In this document: positions 1 through 8,582 of the stretch, piece by piece
Numbering within the stretch: the stretch's first letter is position 1
Layout: every line of letters begins with the position of its first letter
DNA from: JAWLCA01 sp041687395
GTDB taxonomy: Bacteria; Pseudomonadota; Alphaproteobacteria; Rhodobacterales; Rhodobacteraceae
Direction of reading: 5' to 3'
NCBI GenBank assembly: GCA_041687395.1
Contig: JAWLCA010000016.1
Coordinates: forward strand, 39,652 to 103,651
Length of the DNA: 64,000 nucleotides
Made by a program: the position numbers and the translations under genes
The notes under the pieces: generated by a model
What the model was told of the DNA's origin: nothing
Database searches by the model: none
Seen by the model: only the letters and a program-made list of their open reading frames with translations

Positions 1-793
1 CGTCGGCATTCTCCACGCCCGTCAGCGTCGCCGCCCCCATCCCCGCGCCGACCTCGACCCCCTTCACCGCGTTGATCGACATCATCGCGGCGGCGAGGTC
101 GGTATCCAGCTTGCCATAAACCGGCGCGCCCAGCCCCACCGGCACGCCCTCCGCCATCACCTCGATCACCGCGCCGACCGAATTGCCGGACTTGCGCAGC
201 TGATCCAGATAGCCCGACCACTCCTCGGCCGCGACCGGATCGGGGCACCAGAACGGATTGCGCCCGATCTCCTCGGCATCGAACCGCCCCCGGTCGATCC
301 CCCGCAGCCCCATCTGCACCATGCAGCCGGTGATCGTCAGCCCCGGCGCCAGCACCGACAGCGCCGCCCGCGCGACGCCGCCCGCCGCGACCCGCGCCGC
401 CGTCTCGCGCGCACTGGACCGTCCCCCGCCGCGATAGTCGCGCAGCCCGTACTTCTGGTGATAGGTGATGTCGGCATGCCCCGGCCGGAAGCTTTCGGCG
501 ATATCGCCGTAATCCTTTGACCGCTGGTCGGTGTTGCGGATCATCAAGCTGATCGGCGTCCCGGTGCTCTGTCCCTCGAACACGCCCGACAGGATCTCCA
601 CCTCATCCGCCTCGCGCCGCTGGGTGGTGTACTTGCTCTGCCCCGGCTTGCGCCGGTCCAGCCAGTGCTGGATTGCGCCCGCGTTCAGGGGCACGCCCGG
701 CGGGCAGCCGTCCACCATCGCGCCAAGCGCCGGCCCGTGGCTTTCCCCCCAGGTAGTGACGCGGAACAGATGGCCAAAGCTGTTGTGAGACAT
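1..793 (-). CDS. aroC: Chorismate synthase, 5' part (3' end beyond window)
   Basis: AroC converts 5-enolpyruvylshikimate-3-phosphate to chorismate, the last common step of aromatic amino acid synthesis, using reduced FMN. The complement of 793 to 1 reads MSHNSFGHLFRVTTWGESHG, the family's N-terminal signature, then RPGHADITYHQKYG and the GGGRSSARET stretch that binds FMN and substrate. About 264 codons are present, against a usual length near 360, so the C-terminal quarter lies outside the window. The ATG at 793 follows an AGGAG ribosome site. Its 5' end faces the TPP riboswitch, so the two transcription units diverge. Confidence 0.95.
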   Translation of the reverse strand, partial: MSHNSFGHLFRVTTWGESHGPALGAMVDGCPPGVPLNAGAIQHWLDRRKPGQSKYTTQRREADEVEILSGVFEGQSTGTPISLMIRNTDQRSKDYGDIAESFRPGHADITYHQKYGLRDYRGGGRSSARETAARVAAGGVARAALSVLAPGLTITGCMVQMGLRGIDRGRFDAEEIGRNPFWCPDPVAAEEWSGYLDQLRKSGNSVGAVIEVMAEGVPVGLGAPVYGKLDTDLAAAMMSINAVKGVEVGAGMGAATLTGVENAD

Positions 794-885
794 GGGCGGC
801 TCCTTTGCCCTCCCGTCTAGCCGTGCGGCCCGCCCCCCTCAAGCCCCCCTTGCCACGCCACGGGGGCGGGATTAGGTTCCCCGTT

Positions 886-966
886 ACCTCGGGGTGCCCG
901 CACGGGCTGAGACGCAATACGCGAACCCGTTGAACCTGAACCGGTTAGGACCGGCGGAGGGAAGGT
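886..966 (+). promoter_or_regulatory. TPP riboswitch (THI box) upstream of thiBPQ
   Basis: The conserved THI-box blocks are visible: CTCGGGGTGCCC, GGGCTGAGA, the ACCCGTTGAACCTGA block, then CCGGTTAGGACCGG and GGAGGGAAGG. The P1 helix can close by ACCT (886-889) with AGGT (963-966). The aptamer ends 44 nt before the thiB start. Downstream, CATCCT (971-976) can pair with AGGATG (1002-1007), covering part of the thiB Shine-Dalgarno sequence at 1000-1004. That arrangement favours translational shut-off when TPP is bound; no U-tract terminator is seen. The aptamer assignment is firm; the control mode is inferred. Confidence 0.95.
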
Positions 967-1009
967 CGACCATCCTTCACCACTCCGTCCGTCGCAAATG
1001 GAGGATGAC

Positions 1010-1996
1010 ATGCGCTATCCGATCCTTGCTGCGGGGATGCTTCTGGCTGCCACCGGCGTCCAGGCCCAGACCCCCGAACTGACGATCTACACCTACGACA
1101 GCTTCGTTTCCGACTGGGGCCCCGGCCCGCAGGTGAAGGCGGCGTTCGAAGAGAACTGCGGCTGCACCGTGAGTTTCGTGGGCACCGGCGACGGCGCCGC
1201 CCTGCTGGCCCGCCTGCAGCTTGAGGGCGCGCGCAGCCCGGCAGACATCGTTCTGGGCCTCGACACCAACCTGATCGCGACGGCCAAGGCGACGGGGCTG
1301 TTCGCCCCCCACAGCATCGCCGCCGAGCACGACTTGCCGGTCGCCTTCGACGACCCGCAGTTCCTGCCCTATGACTGGGGCTGGTTCGCCTTCGTCCACG
1401 ACCGCGAACGCCTGCCCGAGCCGCCCGACAGTTTCGAGGCGCTGATCGCCTCCGACCTGTCGGTGGTGATTCAGGATCCGCGCTCCTCCACCCCCGGTCT
1501 TGGTCTGCTGATGTGGGTGGAAGCCGCCTATCCCGAACGGTCGGCCGAAATCTGGCAGGCGCTGGCCCCCCGCGTGCTGACCGTGACGCCCGGTTGGTCC
1601 GAGGCCTATGGCCTTTTTCTGGAGGGCGAGGCCGACATGGTGCTGTCCTACACCACCTCGCCCGCCTATCACCTGATTGCCGAGGATGACGACACCAAGG
1701 CCGCCGCCCCCTTTGCCGAAGGGCATTACCTGCAGGTCGAGGTTGCAGGCATGCTGGAAACCGCCCCGAACCCCGATCTCGCGCGGCAGTTCCTGGAGTT
1801 CATGCTGACCGACGGCTTCCAGTCCGTGATCCCCGAAACGAACTGGATGTACCCGGCGGTGGTACCCGAGGCGGGCCTGCCCGACGGCTTCGAGACGCTG
1901 CACCGGCCCGAGCAATCGCTGCTGTTCACACCCGACGAGGCGGCGGCGGTGCGCGAGGCCGCGCTAGACCGCTGGCTGACCGCGCTGAGCCGCTGA
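1010..1996 (+). CDS. thiB: Thiamine/TPP ABC transporter, periplasmic binding protein
   Basis: ThiB captures thiamine or its phosphates in the periplasm and delivers them to ThiPQ. The product is 328 aa with a signal peptide (MRYPILAAGMLLAATGVQAQ), then the family pattern LTIYTYDSF near residue 25 and aromatic ligand-contact segments such as YDWGWFAF. I start at 1010 rather than the in-frame ATG at 998: GGAGG at 1000-1004 is correctly spaced for 1010, and the signal peptide then begins at the initiator. It is the first gene of thiBPQ, behind a TPP riboswitch. thiP begins 14 nt after its stop. Confidence 0.95.
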   Translation: MRYPILAAGMLLAATGVQAQTPELTIYTYDSFVSDWGPGPQVKAAFEENCGCTVSFVGTGDGAALLARLQLEGARSPADIVLGLDTNLIATAKATGLFAPHSIAAEHDLPVAFDDPQFLPYDWGWFAFVHDRERLPEPPDSFEALIASDLSVVIQDPRSSTPGLGLLMWVEAAYPERSAEIWQALAPRVLTVTPGWSEAYGLFLEGEADMVLSYTTSPAYHLIAEDDDTKAAAPFAEGHYLQVEVAGMLETAPNPDLARQFLEFMLTDGFQSVIPETNWMYPAVVPEAGLPDGFETLHRPEQSLLFTPDEAAAVREAALDRWLTALSR

Positions 1997-2010
1997 CCGG
2001 GTCGCGGCCC

Positions 2011-3564
2011 TTGGGAATTCACCCGCCCCGTGCCGGTGTGCTCCTCGGCACAGCCGTCGCGGGGCTGCTTCTGCTGCTGACACTTGGCGCGCTGGCGGCG
2101 GTGGCCCTTCGGGCCGAGGGTGCAAGTGCCCTGCGCTCAACGGACTGGGCGGCCATTCGGTTCACGCTGTGGCAGGCACTTGCCTCAGCCGGGCTGTCGG
2201 TGCTGCTGGCGCTGCCGGTAGCCCGCGCGCTGGCACGGCGGCGGTTCCGGGGGCGGGCTTGGCTGATCACGCTGATGGGCGCGCCGTTCCTGTTGCCCTC
2301 GCTGGTGGCGGTGCTGGGACTGATCGCTGTTTTCGGGCGCAACGGGATCGTCAATCAGGCCTTCGCCTCGCTCGGACTGCCGCCGGTGTCGATCTACGGG
2401 CCGCAGGGGGTGATCCTGGCACATGTGTTCTTCAACCTGCCGCTCGCGACCCGGCTTATCCTGCAAGGCTGGCTGTCGATCCCGGCCGAGCGTTTCCGGC
2501 TGGCGGCGAGCCTCGGGTTTTCCCCCGTCGACATTCAGCGGCGGCTGGAATGGCCGATGGTGCGCGAGGTGGTGCCTGGGGCATTTCTGGTGATCTTCCT
2601 GATTTGCCTGACCAGCTTTGCCGTCGCGCTGACCTTGGGGGGCGGACCGAGAGCGACGACCGTGGAGTTGGCGATCTATCAGGCGTTCCGCTTCGATTTC
2701 GATCTGGGGCGGGCGGCTTTGCTCGCGCTGGTCCAATTCGCGATCTGCGGGATTGGCGCGGCGGTGACGCTCTGGGTCGCGGTGCCTTCGGCTATGGGCG
2801 GGGGACTGGACCGGGCGGTGGAGCGGTGGGATGCAGCATCCGCCTGGTCGCGGTCGCTGGATGCGCTGGTGCTGACGCTGGCGGCGGCTTTCCTGCTGAT
2901 CCCGCTGGGCATGGTCGTCGCGAACGGCCTGCCGGGGCTCGCGGGGCTGCCAGAAAGCGTCTGGCGCGCGGCGGGGCGGTCGGTGGTGGTGGCACTGGTC
3001 TCGGCGGCGCTTTGCCTGACTTTTGCTCTGGCGCTGGCGCACGCGGTGGTGCGGGTGGGGGCGATCTATGACGGGGTGGGGATGCTATCGCTCGCCGCCT
3101 CTCCGCTGGTGATCGGGACGGGGCTGTTCATCATCGCCTTTCCGCTGGTCGATCCCGCCGTTGTGGCGCTGCCGGTGACCGCGCTGGTCAATGCGGCAAT
3201 GGCGCTGCCGTTCGCCTTGCGGGCCATACTGCCCGCGCTGCGTCAGATGGAGGCGACGCAGGGGCGGTTGGCGGACAGTCTGGGGATGGGCGGACTGACG
3301 CGGCTGCGGCTGGTCACCTTGCCGCGGCTGCGGCGGCCGCTGGGGTTCGCGGGCGGACTGGCGGCGGCCTTGTCGATGGGCGATCTTGGAGTCATCGTGC
3401 TGTTTGCCGGGACCGAGGGGGCGACGCTGCCCCTGCAGGTCTACCGGCTGATGGGAGCCTACCGGATGGGCGACGCCGCGGCGGCGGCGCTGGTATTGCT
3501 GACGCTCAGTCTGTTGCTGTTCTGGCTGTTCGATCGCGGGGGGCGCGGCGATGGGCGGGTCTGA
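2011..3564 (+). CDS. thiP: Thiamine ABC transporter permease
   Basis: ThiP is the inner-membrane channel of the thiamine importer. The 517-aa product has two fused binding-protein-dependent permease halves, each with several hydrophobic helices and an EAA-like loop (LAASLGFSPVDIQRRLEWP near residue 170 and LADSLGMGGLTRLRLVTLP near residue 425). The length matches ThiP. The start is uncertain: TTG at 2011 gives the full N-terminus, GTG at 2035 is an alternative, and no strong Shine-Dalgarno sequence is seen before either. The 3' end overlaps thiQ by 14 nt, suggesting translational coupling. Confidence 0.93.
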   Translation: MGIHPPRAGVLLGTAVAGLLLLLTLGALAAVALRAEGASALRSTDWAAIRFTLWQALASAGLSVLLALPVARALARRRFRGRAWLITLMGAPFLLPSLVAVLGLIAVFGRNGIVNQAFASLGLPPVSIYGPQGVILAHVFFNLPLATRLILQGWLSIPAERFRLAASLGFSPVDIQRRLEWPMVREVVPGAFLVIFLICLTSFAVALTLGGGPRATTVELAIYQAFRFDFDLGRAALLALVQFAICGIGAAVTLWVAVPSAMGGGLDRAVERWDAASAWSRSLDALVLTLAAAFLLIPLGMVVANGLPGLAGLPESVWRAAGRSVVVALVSAALCLTFALALAHAVVRVGAIYDGVGMLSLAASPLVIGTGLFIIAFPLVDPAVVALPVTALVNAAMALPFALRAILPALRQMEATQGRLADSLGMGGLTRLRLVTLPRLRRPLGFAGGLAAALSMGDLGVIVLFAGTEGATLPLQVYRLMGAYRMGDAAAAALVLLTLSLLLFWLFDRGGRGDGRV

Positions 3565-4261
3565 GGGGCTGCGGCTGGACCGGGTGGAGATCCGCTGGGA
3601 TGATTTCCGGCTGACCGCCGATTGGGCGGTGCCTGCCGGCGCGCGGGTGGCGGTGATCGGACCGTCGGGGGCAGGGAAATCGACGCTGCTGGGGGCGATT
3701 GCGGGATTCGTGCCCGTCGTGTCGGGCCGGATGCTGTGGGCGGGGGCCGAGATCACGCGGGCGGCACCCGGCGACCGGCCGCTGAGCATCCTGTTTCAGG
3801 ACAACAACCTGTTTCCCCACATGACCACCTTCCAGAACGTCGCGCTGGGCCTGCGTTCCGATCTGCGGTTGACTGCGGATCAGCGCGTGCGGGTCGATGC
3901 GGCGATGGAGCGGGTGGGACTGGCGGGGCTGGGGGCGCGGCGGCCGGGCGAGTTGTCTGGCGGGCAGCAGGGGCGGGTGGCGCTGGCGCGGGCGTTGCTG
4001 CGGGACCGGCCGCTGCTGCTGCTGGACGAGCCGTTTTCGGCGCTAGGGCCGGCGTTGAAGGCGGGGATGCTGGCCCTGCTGGACGAGGTCGCGGCGGAGG
4101 CGGGGCTGACGGTGATGATGGTCACCCATGACCCCGAGGACGCGAAACGGCTGGGGGGGCTGACGGTTCTGGTGGCCGACGGGGTGGGCCATCCGCCGGT
4201 CGACACAGAGGCGCTGTTTGCCGACCCGCCCGAGGCGCTCAGGGCCTATCTGGGGCGGTGA
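3551..4261 (+). CDS. thiQ: Thiamine ABC transporter ATPase
   Basis: ThiQ powers ThiBP. The 236-aa protein has Walker A (GPSGAGKST) near residue 36, Q-loop FQDNNLFPHMT, ABC signature LSGGQQGRVALARALL near residue 140, Walker B LLLLDEPFSAL and the H-loop VTHDPEDA. The ATG lies inside the end of thiP, as is usual in this operon. The signature reads GGQQGR where GGQQQR is commoner; this is a minor variant. The operon ends here, and a palindromic intergenic element begins 9 nt past the stop codon. Confidence 0.95.
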   Translation: MGGSEGLRLDRVEIRWDDFRLTADWAVPAGARVAVIGPSGAGKSTLLGAIAGFVPVVSGRMLWAGAEITRAAPGDRPLSILFQDNNLFPHMTTFQNVALGLRSDLRLTADQRVRVDAAMERVGLAGLGARRPGELSGGQQGRVALARALLRDRPLLLLDEPFSALGPALKAGMLALLDEVAAEAGLTVMMVTHDPEDAKRLGGLTVLVADGVGHPPVDTEALFADPPEALRAYLGR

Positions 4262-4269
4262 GGGGGCCG

Positions 4270-4332
4270 TGTGCACGCGTGCACAATATCTCAAGTTATT
4301 GAAAGAATGAGATTTCGTCTTTTTTGTTAACC
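4270..4332 (+). repeat. Intergenic CACGCGTG dyad element, copy A
   Basis: A perfect 16-bp palindrome TGTGCACGCGTGCACA at 4270-4285 is followed by an AT-rich spacer of 40 nt holding TCAA-N4-TTGA and a T-run, then GTTAACC at 4326-4332. The palindrome starts 9 nt after the thiQ stop. Three more copies occur in the window (24372-24435, 42769-42832, 51348-51412) with different arms around the same eight-base core. It lies between convergent genes. Function is unknown. Confidence 0.75.
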
Positions 4333-4511
4333 TGATCGCAACCAATGAACAGGCCCCCGCGAGGGCCAGACCTTTGCGCTTGCTGGTGCAGTTTCGGGCT
4401 GTTGCGGCCGCGTGGTCTGGCCTTTGCGCGCCCCATGGGCGGTGTGCGGACATGGCCGACCTTGATCATGAACACGCGGCGATCTTCCAACATGACAGCC
4501 GCTTTGGAAGC

Positions 4512-5337
4512 CTATGCCGCCACCGCCCTCGTCACGACTGCCGGGATTGGTACGTCCCACACTGGACCGGCTCCATGCTTTGCCAGCACCATGGCAACAA
4601 CTGCGGCGCGGATTGCAGCCGCGTTCTCTTGTGGTTGTGGACGCAACAATGCTCCGCCGCGTGCGGTTCCTTCGCGAAAGAAATCAAATGGCGCACCGGG
4701 ATCATCCACGCGCCACATGGAGGCGACAGTGGTACAGTGGCAATCCCTGAACCCGGCAGACTCCAAAGCCGGAAAGGACAGGACCGGATCGGCGTAGTCG
4801 TTCGCCCCGGGTCCCGGAGGCAGGCTGATGTCAGGGTGTCCATGCGCCGCGATTGCGCCAAAGACATAGCCGAGCGCTGTATCCACTTCCGGTCCGCACC
4901 AGACCGAAAACGCCAACTTGCCCCCAGGCCGCAGCACCCGCCGCGCCTCCTTCAAAACCCTTGGTGGGTCAGGCACGTGTGGAATCCCGAAGCCGATGGT
5001 GACAACATCGAACTCCGCTTCACCGAACTCCAGATTCATTGCGTCGCCCTCGACGAAGCGTGCGTCCGGCACAGCGTCTCGTGCCATCGCAAGCATTGCG
5101 GGCGAGAAATCGAGGCCCGTCACTCTTGCGCCGCAACCGATCAATCCCGCGGTGACATTGCCATGCCCGCAGCACAGATCAAGCGCTTCAATGCCCGGCT
5201 CGGCCTGGACGGCTGCAACGATATGTGGAACCACCCATGTCGGCGGCGCGTGCAAAAACACGAGCATACGATTGCGCCAAATCCGCATCTGACCACTCGC
5301 GCTTCTCCAGAGCCGCAAAAGTGTCGGTTCCTGACAT
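4512..5337 (-). pseudogene. Class I SAM-dependent methyltransferase, frameshifted near its 5' end
   Basis: From about 5230 to 4512 the frame encodes a Rossmann methyltransferase: LDLCCGHGNVTAGL (SAM motif I), LDFSPAMLAMAR and the RVLRPGGKLAFSVW region, as in UbiE/Methyltransf_11-type enzymes. The expected N-terminus lies in another frame: from ATG 5337 it reads MSGTDTFAALEKREWSDADL then AQSYARVFARAADM, which continues naturally as VVPHIVAAV if one G is removed from the GGG run at 5234-5236. As given, the ATG-initiated frame soon stops. A TTG at 5351 would give an unbroken but atypical N-terminus. Either a real indel or a base-calling error explains this. Substrate unknown. Confidence 0.7.
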
Positions 5338-5460
5338 TGGGTTCCCCCCAAGCCTCTCTGAATGCTACCAGAGTTTGATCATATCGGAACCAACCGTGCC
5401 GGCGACCGGTCCGCTTTGGCCTCGAAGCGGACATGAGCCAAGCCTGCACCAAGAAACGCA

Positions 5461-5485
5461 AAAGGCCCCCGCGCGGGGGGCCTTT
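5461..5485 (-). terminator. Terminator-like hairpin after etfBA
   Basis: Perfect 10-bp arms AAAGGCCCCC (5461-5470) and GGGGGCCTTT (5476-5485) enclose a 5-nt loop, about 20 nt beyond the etfA stop. On the minus strand the 3' arm ends in TTT and runs into TGCGTTTC, a weak U-tract. The hairpin could also stop transcripts arriving from the plus strand. Confidence 0.7.
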
Positions 5486-5504
5486 CAAGTGATCCGCGTT
5501 GGGA

Positions 5505-6431
5505 TCAGAGCTTTTCGGTCAGTTCTGGCACCACCTGGAACAGGTCGCCCACAAGGCCGTAGTCGGCGACCTGGAAGATCGGGGCTTCCTCGTCCTTGTT
5601 GATCGCGACGATGACCTTCGAGTCCTTCATCCCCGCCAGGTGCTGGATTGCGCCCGAGATGCCGACGGCGATGTAGAGCTGCGGGGCAACGACCTTGCCG
5701 GTCTGGCCGACCTGCCAGTCGTTGGGCGCGTAGCCCGAGTCGACCGCGGCGCGGGACGCGCCGACGGCGGCGCCCAGCTTGTCGGCCAGCCCCTCGATCA
5801 GCTTGAAGTCATCCTCGGACCCCACGCCGCGGCCGCCGGAGACGACGATGCCGGCACTCGTCAGTTCCGGGCGGTCGGTGGCGGCGACCTTGTCCTCGAC
5901 CCATTCCGACAGGCCGGGGTTTTCGGTCACGCCGATGGTTTCCACCGGGGCAGGGCCGCCGTCGCCCGCCGCATCGAAGGTGGAGGTGCGGATGGTGACG
6001 ACCTTGGTGGCATCCGAGGATTTCACCGTCTGGATCGCGTTGCCGGCGTAGATCGGGCGTTCGAACGTGTCGGCGTCGATCACGCCCGAGGCGTCGGAGA
6101 TGATCATCACATCGAGCAGCGCGGCCACGCGGGGCATGACGTTCTTGGCATCCGTCGTGGCCGGGGCGAGGATGTGGCTGTAGTCGCCCGCCAAGCTGGC
6201 GATCAGCGCGGCGGTGGGTTCGGCCAGACGGTGGCCGAGGCCGGCATCCTCGGCACAGAGCACCTTGGCCACGCCGTCGATCTTTGCGGCCTCGGCCGCC
6301 GCATCGGCGGCGCGGGCGCCAGCGCAGAGCACGGTGACCTCGCCCAGCTTGGTCGCGGCGGTCACGGCCTTGGCGGTGGCGTCGCGGTTCAGGTGCCCGT
6401 CGGTCACCTCGGCAAACAGAAGAACGGCCAT
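5505..6431 (-). CDS. etfA: Electron transfer flavoprotein, alpha subunit
   Basis: EtfA carries the FAD of the ETF heterodimer, which passes electrons from acyl-CoA and other dehydrogenases to ETF:ubiquinone oxidoreductase. The 308-aa length is normal. The C-terminal FAD domain is intact: GGRGVGS near residue 205, GASRAAVDSGYAPNDWQVGQ near residue 230, and GISGAIQHLAGM followed by VAINKD. The ATG overlaps the etfB stop by one base (TGATG), so the subunits are translationally coupled. Confidence 0.97.
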   Translation of the reverse strand: MAVLLFAEVTDGHLNRDATAKAVTAATKLGEVTVLCAGARAADAAAEAAKIDGVAKVLCAEDAGLGHRLAEPTAALIASLAGDYSHILAPATTDAKNVMPRVAALLDVMIISDASGVIDADTFERPIYAGNAIQTVKSSDATKVVTIRTSTFDAAGDGGPAPVETIGVTENPGLSEWVEDKVAATDRPELTSAGIVVSGGRGVGSEDDFKLIEGLADKLGAAVGASRAAVDSGYAPNDWQVGQTGKVVAPQLYIAVGISGAIQHLAGMKDSKVIVAINKDEEAPIFQVADYGLVGDLFQVVPELTEKL

Positions 6432-7192
6432 CAGATCACCCCCGCTTCGTCTTTCAGTTTCGCGATCAGCTCATCGACCGAGCCGACCTTCACGCCCGCC
6501 TTGCGGCCCGCAGGCTCGGTCGTCTTCACCACCGTCAGGCGCGGCGCGACATCGACGCCGTAATCGGCAGGCGTCTTTTCATCCAGCGGCTTCTTCTTGG
6601 CCTTCATGATGTTGGGCAGGCTGGCATAGCGCGGCTCGTTCAGGCGCAGGTCCACCGTCACGATGGCGGGCATTTTCACCTTGATGGTCTGAAGGCCGCC
6701 GTCGACCTCTCGCGTTACGAGCGCATGGTCGCCCTCGACCACGACTTCCGAGGCGAAGGCCGCCTGGCTCCAGCCCAGAAGGGCGGCAAGCATCTGGCCG
6801 GTGGCGTTCATGTCGTTGTCGATGGCCTGCTTGCCGGCCAGCACGAGGCCCGGCTTCTCCTCGTCGATCACGGCCTTCAGCAGTTTGGCGACGGCCAGCG
6901 GTTCGATGTCGGTGTGCACGTCATCGGCGGCGACAATCAGGATCGCGCGGTCGGCGCCCATGGCCAGCGCGGTGCGCAGCGTCTCCTGCGCCTGCTTCAC
7001 GCCGATGGAGACGGCCACGATTTCGTCGGCCACGCCCTTTTCCTTCAGCCGGATCGCCTCTTCCACGGCGATCTCGTCAAAGGGGTTCATCGACATCTTG
7101 ACGTTGGCAAGGTCCACGCCCGATCCGTCGGCCTTGACCCGCACCTTCACGTTGTAGTCGATCACCCGCTTCACGGGCACCAGAATCTTCAT
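6431..7192 (-). CDS. etfB: Electron transfer flavoprotein, beta subunit
   Basis: EtfB binds AMP and docks partner dehydrogenases. The 253-aa protein begins MKILVPVKRVIDYNVKVRVK and contains NPFDEIAVEEAIRLKE and the nucleotide-binding AGKQAIDNDMNATGQMLAALL region, all typical. It is the first gene of etfBA. Upstream (7193-7269) lies only a short promoter region between it and the ald terminator. Confidence 0.97.
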   Translation of the reverse strand: MKILVPVKRVIDYNVKVRVKADGSGVDLANVKMSMNPFDEIAVEEAIRLKEKGVADEIVAVSIGVKQAQETLRTALAMGADRAILIVAADDVHTDIEPLAVAKLLKAVIDEEKPGLVLAGKQAIDNDMNATGQMLAALLGWSQAAFASEVVVEGDHALVTREVDGGLQTIKVKMPAIVTVDLRLNEPRYASLPNIMKAKKKPLDEKTPADYGVDVAPRLTVVKTTEPAGRKAGVKVGSVDELIAKLKDEAGVI

Positions 7193-7269
7193 GCCAAATC
7201 CTTTCCCCTTCGCGCCCCGGCGGGCGCTTCCCCCGGTTTCCTACCGCCTCGACCCCCGTGGTTACAGCG

Positions 7270-7303
7270 AAAAAACGACGCCCCGCCGCGTCGGGACGCC
7301 GCG
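7270..7303 (-). terminator. Rho-independent terminator of ald
   Basis: Read on the minus strand after the ald stop, an A-run leads into stem CGGCGTCCCG, a 6-nt loop and CGGGGCGTCG (10 bp with two G-U pairs), then TTTTTT at 7275-7270. It sits about 25 nt past the ald stop. Confidence 0.8.
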
Positions 7304-7326
7304 TTTTTCGCGTGCTCGGGCGGCGA

Positions 7327-8445
7327 TTACTTCGCGAGCGCCAGTTTCGGGGCCAGCACGTCGATCCCCAGCGCCTTTCCGACGGCATAATAGGTCAGGT
7401 GGCCGGCGTGGGTGTTCAGCCCGTTGAGCAGGTGCGGGTCGTCCTCGCAGGCCTTGCGCCAGCCCTTGTTCGCGAGCGCCAGCATGAAGGGCATGGTGGC
7501 GTTGCCGAGCGCGAGGGTCGAGGTGCGCGGCACCGCGCCGGGCATGTTGGCGACGCAGTAGTGCATGATGCCGTCGACCTCGTAGATCGGATCCTGGTGG
7601 GTGGTCGCTTTCGAGGTCTCGAAGCAGCCGCCCTGATCGATGGCGACATCCACCAGTGCCGCGCCCGGGCGCATGCGGGCCAGTTGCGCGCGGCTGATCA
7701 GCTTGGGCGCGGCGGCACCGGGCACCAGCACCGCGCCGATGATCATGTCAGCCTGCGGCAGCAGTTCCTCCAGGGCCTCTGCGCTGGAATACTGGGTGGT
7801 CAGGCGGCCCATGAACACGTCATCCAGATAGCTCATCCGCGGGATGGAGCGGTCGAGGACGGTGACGTTGGCGCCCATCCCCACCGCGACGCGGGCGGCC
7901 GCGGTACCGACGACGCCGCCGCCCACGATCACCACATCCGCCGGACGCACGCCCGGCACACCGCCCATCAGCACGCCGCGCCCGCCATTGGCCTTTTGCA
8001 GGGTCCAGGCGCCGGTCTGTGGGGCGAGCCGGCCCGCAACTTCGGACATCGGCGCCAGAAGCGGCAGGCCGCCGCGATCATCGGTCACCGTTTCATAGGC
8101 GATGGCGGTCACGCCACTGTCCAGCAGGTCGCGCGTCTGGTCGGGGTCGGGGGCGAGGTGGAGGTAGGTGAACAGAACCTGCCCCTCGCGCAGGCGCTTG
8201 CGTTCCACGGCCTGGGGTTCCTTCACCTTCACGATCATCTCGGCGGTCGCGAACACCTCTTCGGCGGTGTCGAGGATCGTGGCACCGAGGGTGCGATAGT
8301 CGTCGTCGGTGAAGCCGGCGCCAAGGCCGGCGCCGGTCTCGATCAGCACCTCGTGGCCGCTGGCGATGGCTTCGCGGGCGGCGTCGGGCGTCATGCCGAC
8401 GCGGAATTCCTGTGGCTTGATCTCTTTCGGGCAACCGATCTTCAT
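7327..8445 (-). CDS. ald: Alanine dehydrogenase
   Basis: Ald interconverts L-alanine with pyruvate and ammonium using NAD. The 372-aa product starts MKIGCPKEIKPQEFRVGMTP, has the substrate segment VKVKEPQ, the NAD fold IVGGGVVGTAAARVAVGMGA near residue 170 and DVAIDQGGCFETSKATTHQDP near residue 270, all diagnostic. The frame is open further upstream, but ATG 8445 is preceded by AAGGAGG at good spacing and matches the family N-terminus. A divergent Lrp-family gene lies 138 bp away and is the likely regulator. A terminator follows. Confidence 0.96.
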   Translation of the reverse strand: MKIGCPKEIKPQEFRVGMTPDAAREAIASGHEVLIETGAGLGAGFTDDDYRTLGATILDTAEEVFATAEMIVKVKEPQAVERKRLREGQVLFTYLHLAPDPDQTRDLLDSGVTAIAYETVTDDRGGLPLLAPMSEVAGRLAPQTGAWTLQKANGGRGVLMGGVPGVRPADVVIVGGGVVGTAAARVAVGMGANVTVLDRSIPRMSYLDDVFMGRLTTQYSSAEALEELLPQADMIIGAVLVPGAAAPKLISRAQLARMRPGAALVDVAIDQGGCFETSKATTHQDPIYEVDGIMHYCVANMPGAVPRTSTLALGNATMPFMLALANKGWRKACEDDPHLLNGLNTHAGHLTYYAVGKALGIDVLAPKLALAK

Positions 8446-8582
8446 CACGTCCTCCTTGGGAATATGCCGGCACTCTAGCGCATGTGCTTGCGAATTGGCT
8501 TGAAATCGGCGCTGGTGTCGGCCCCCGGAATTGGTAGAGTTTCCGGCGATGGGGCCGATTGGCGAAAGGATCATGCGAGGCG

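Noticed and set aside
4270..4285. The CACGCGTG palindromes as parS sites
   Set aside because: The chromosomal parS consensus has a CACGTG core in TGTTnCACGTGnAACA; here the core is CACGCGTG and the arms vary, which a ParB site would not tolerate.
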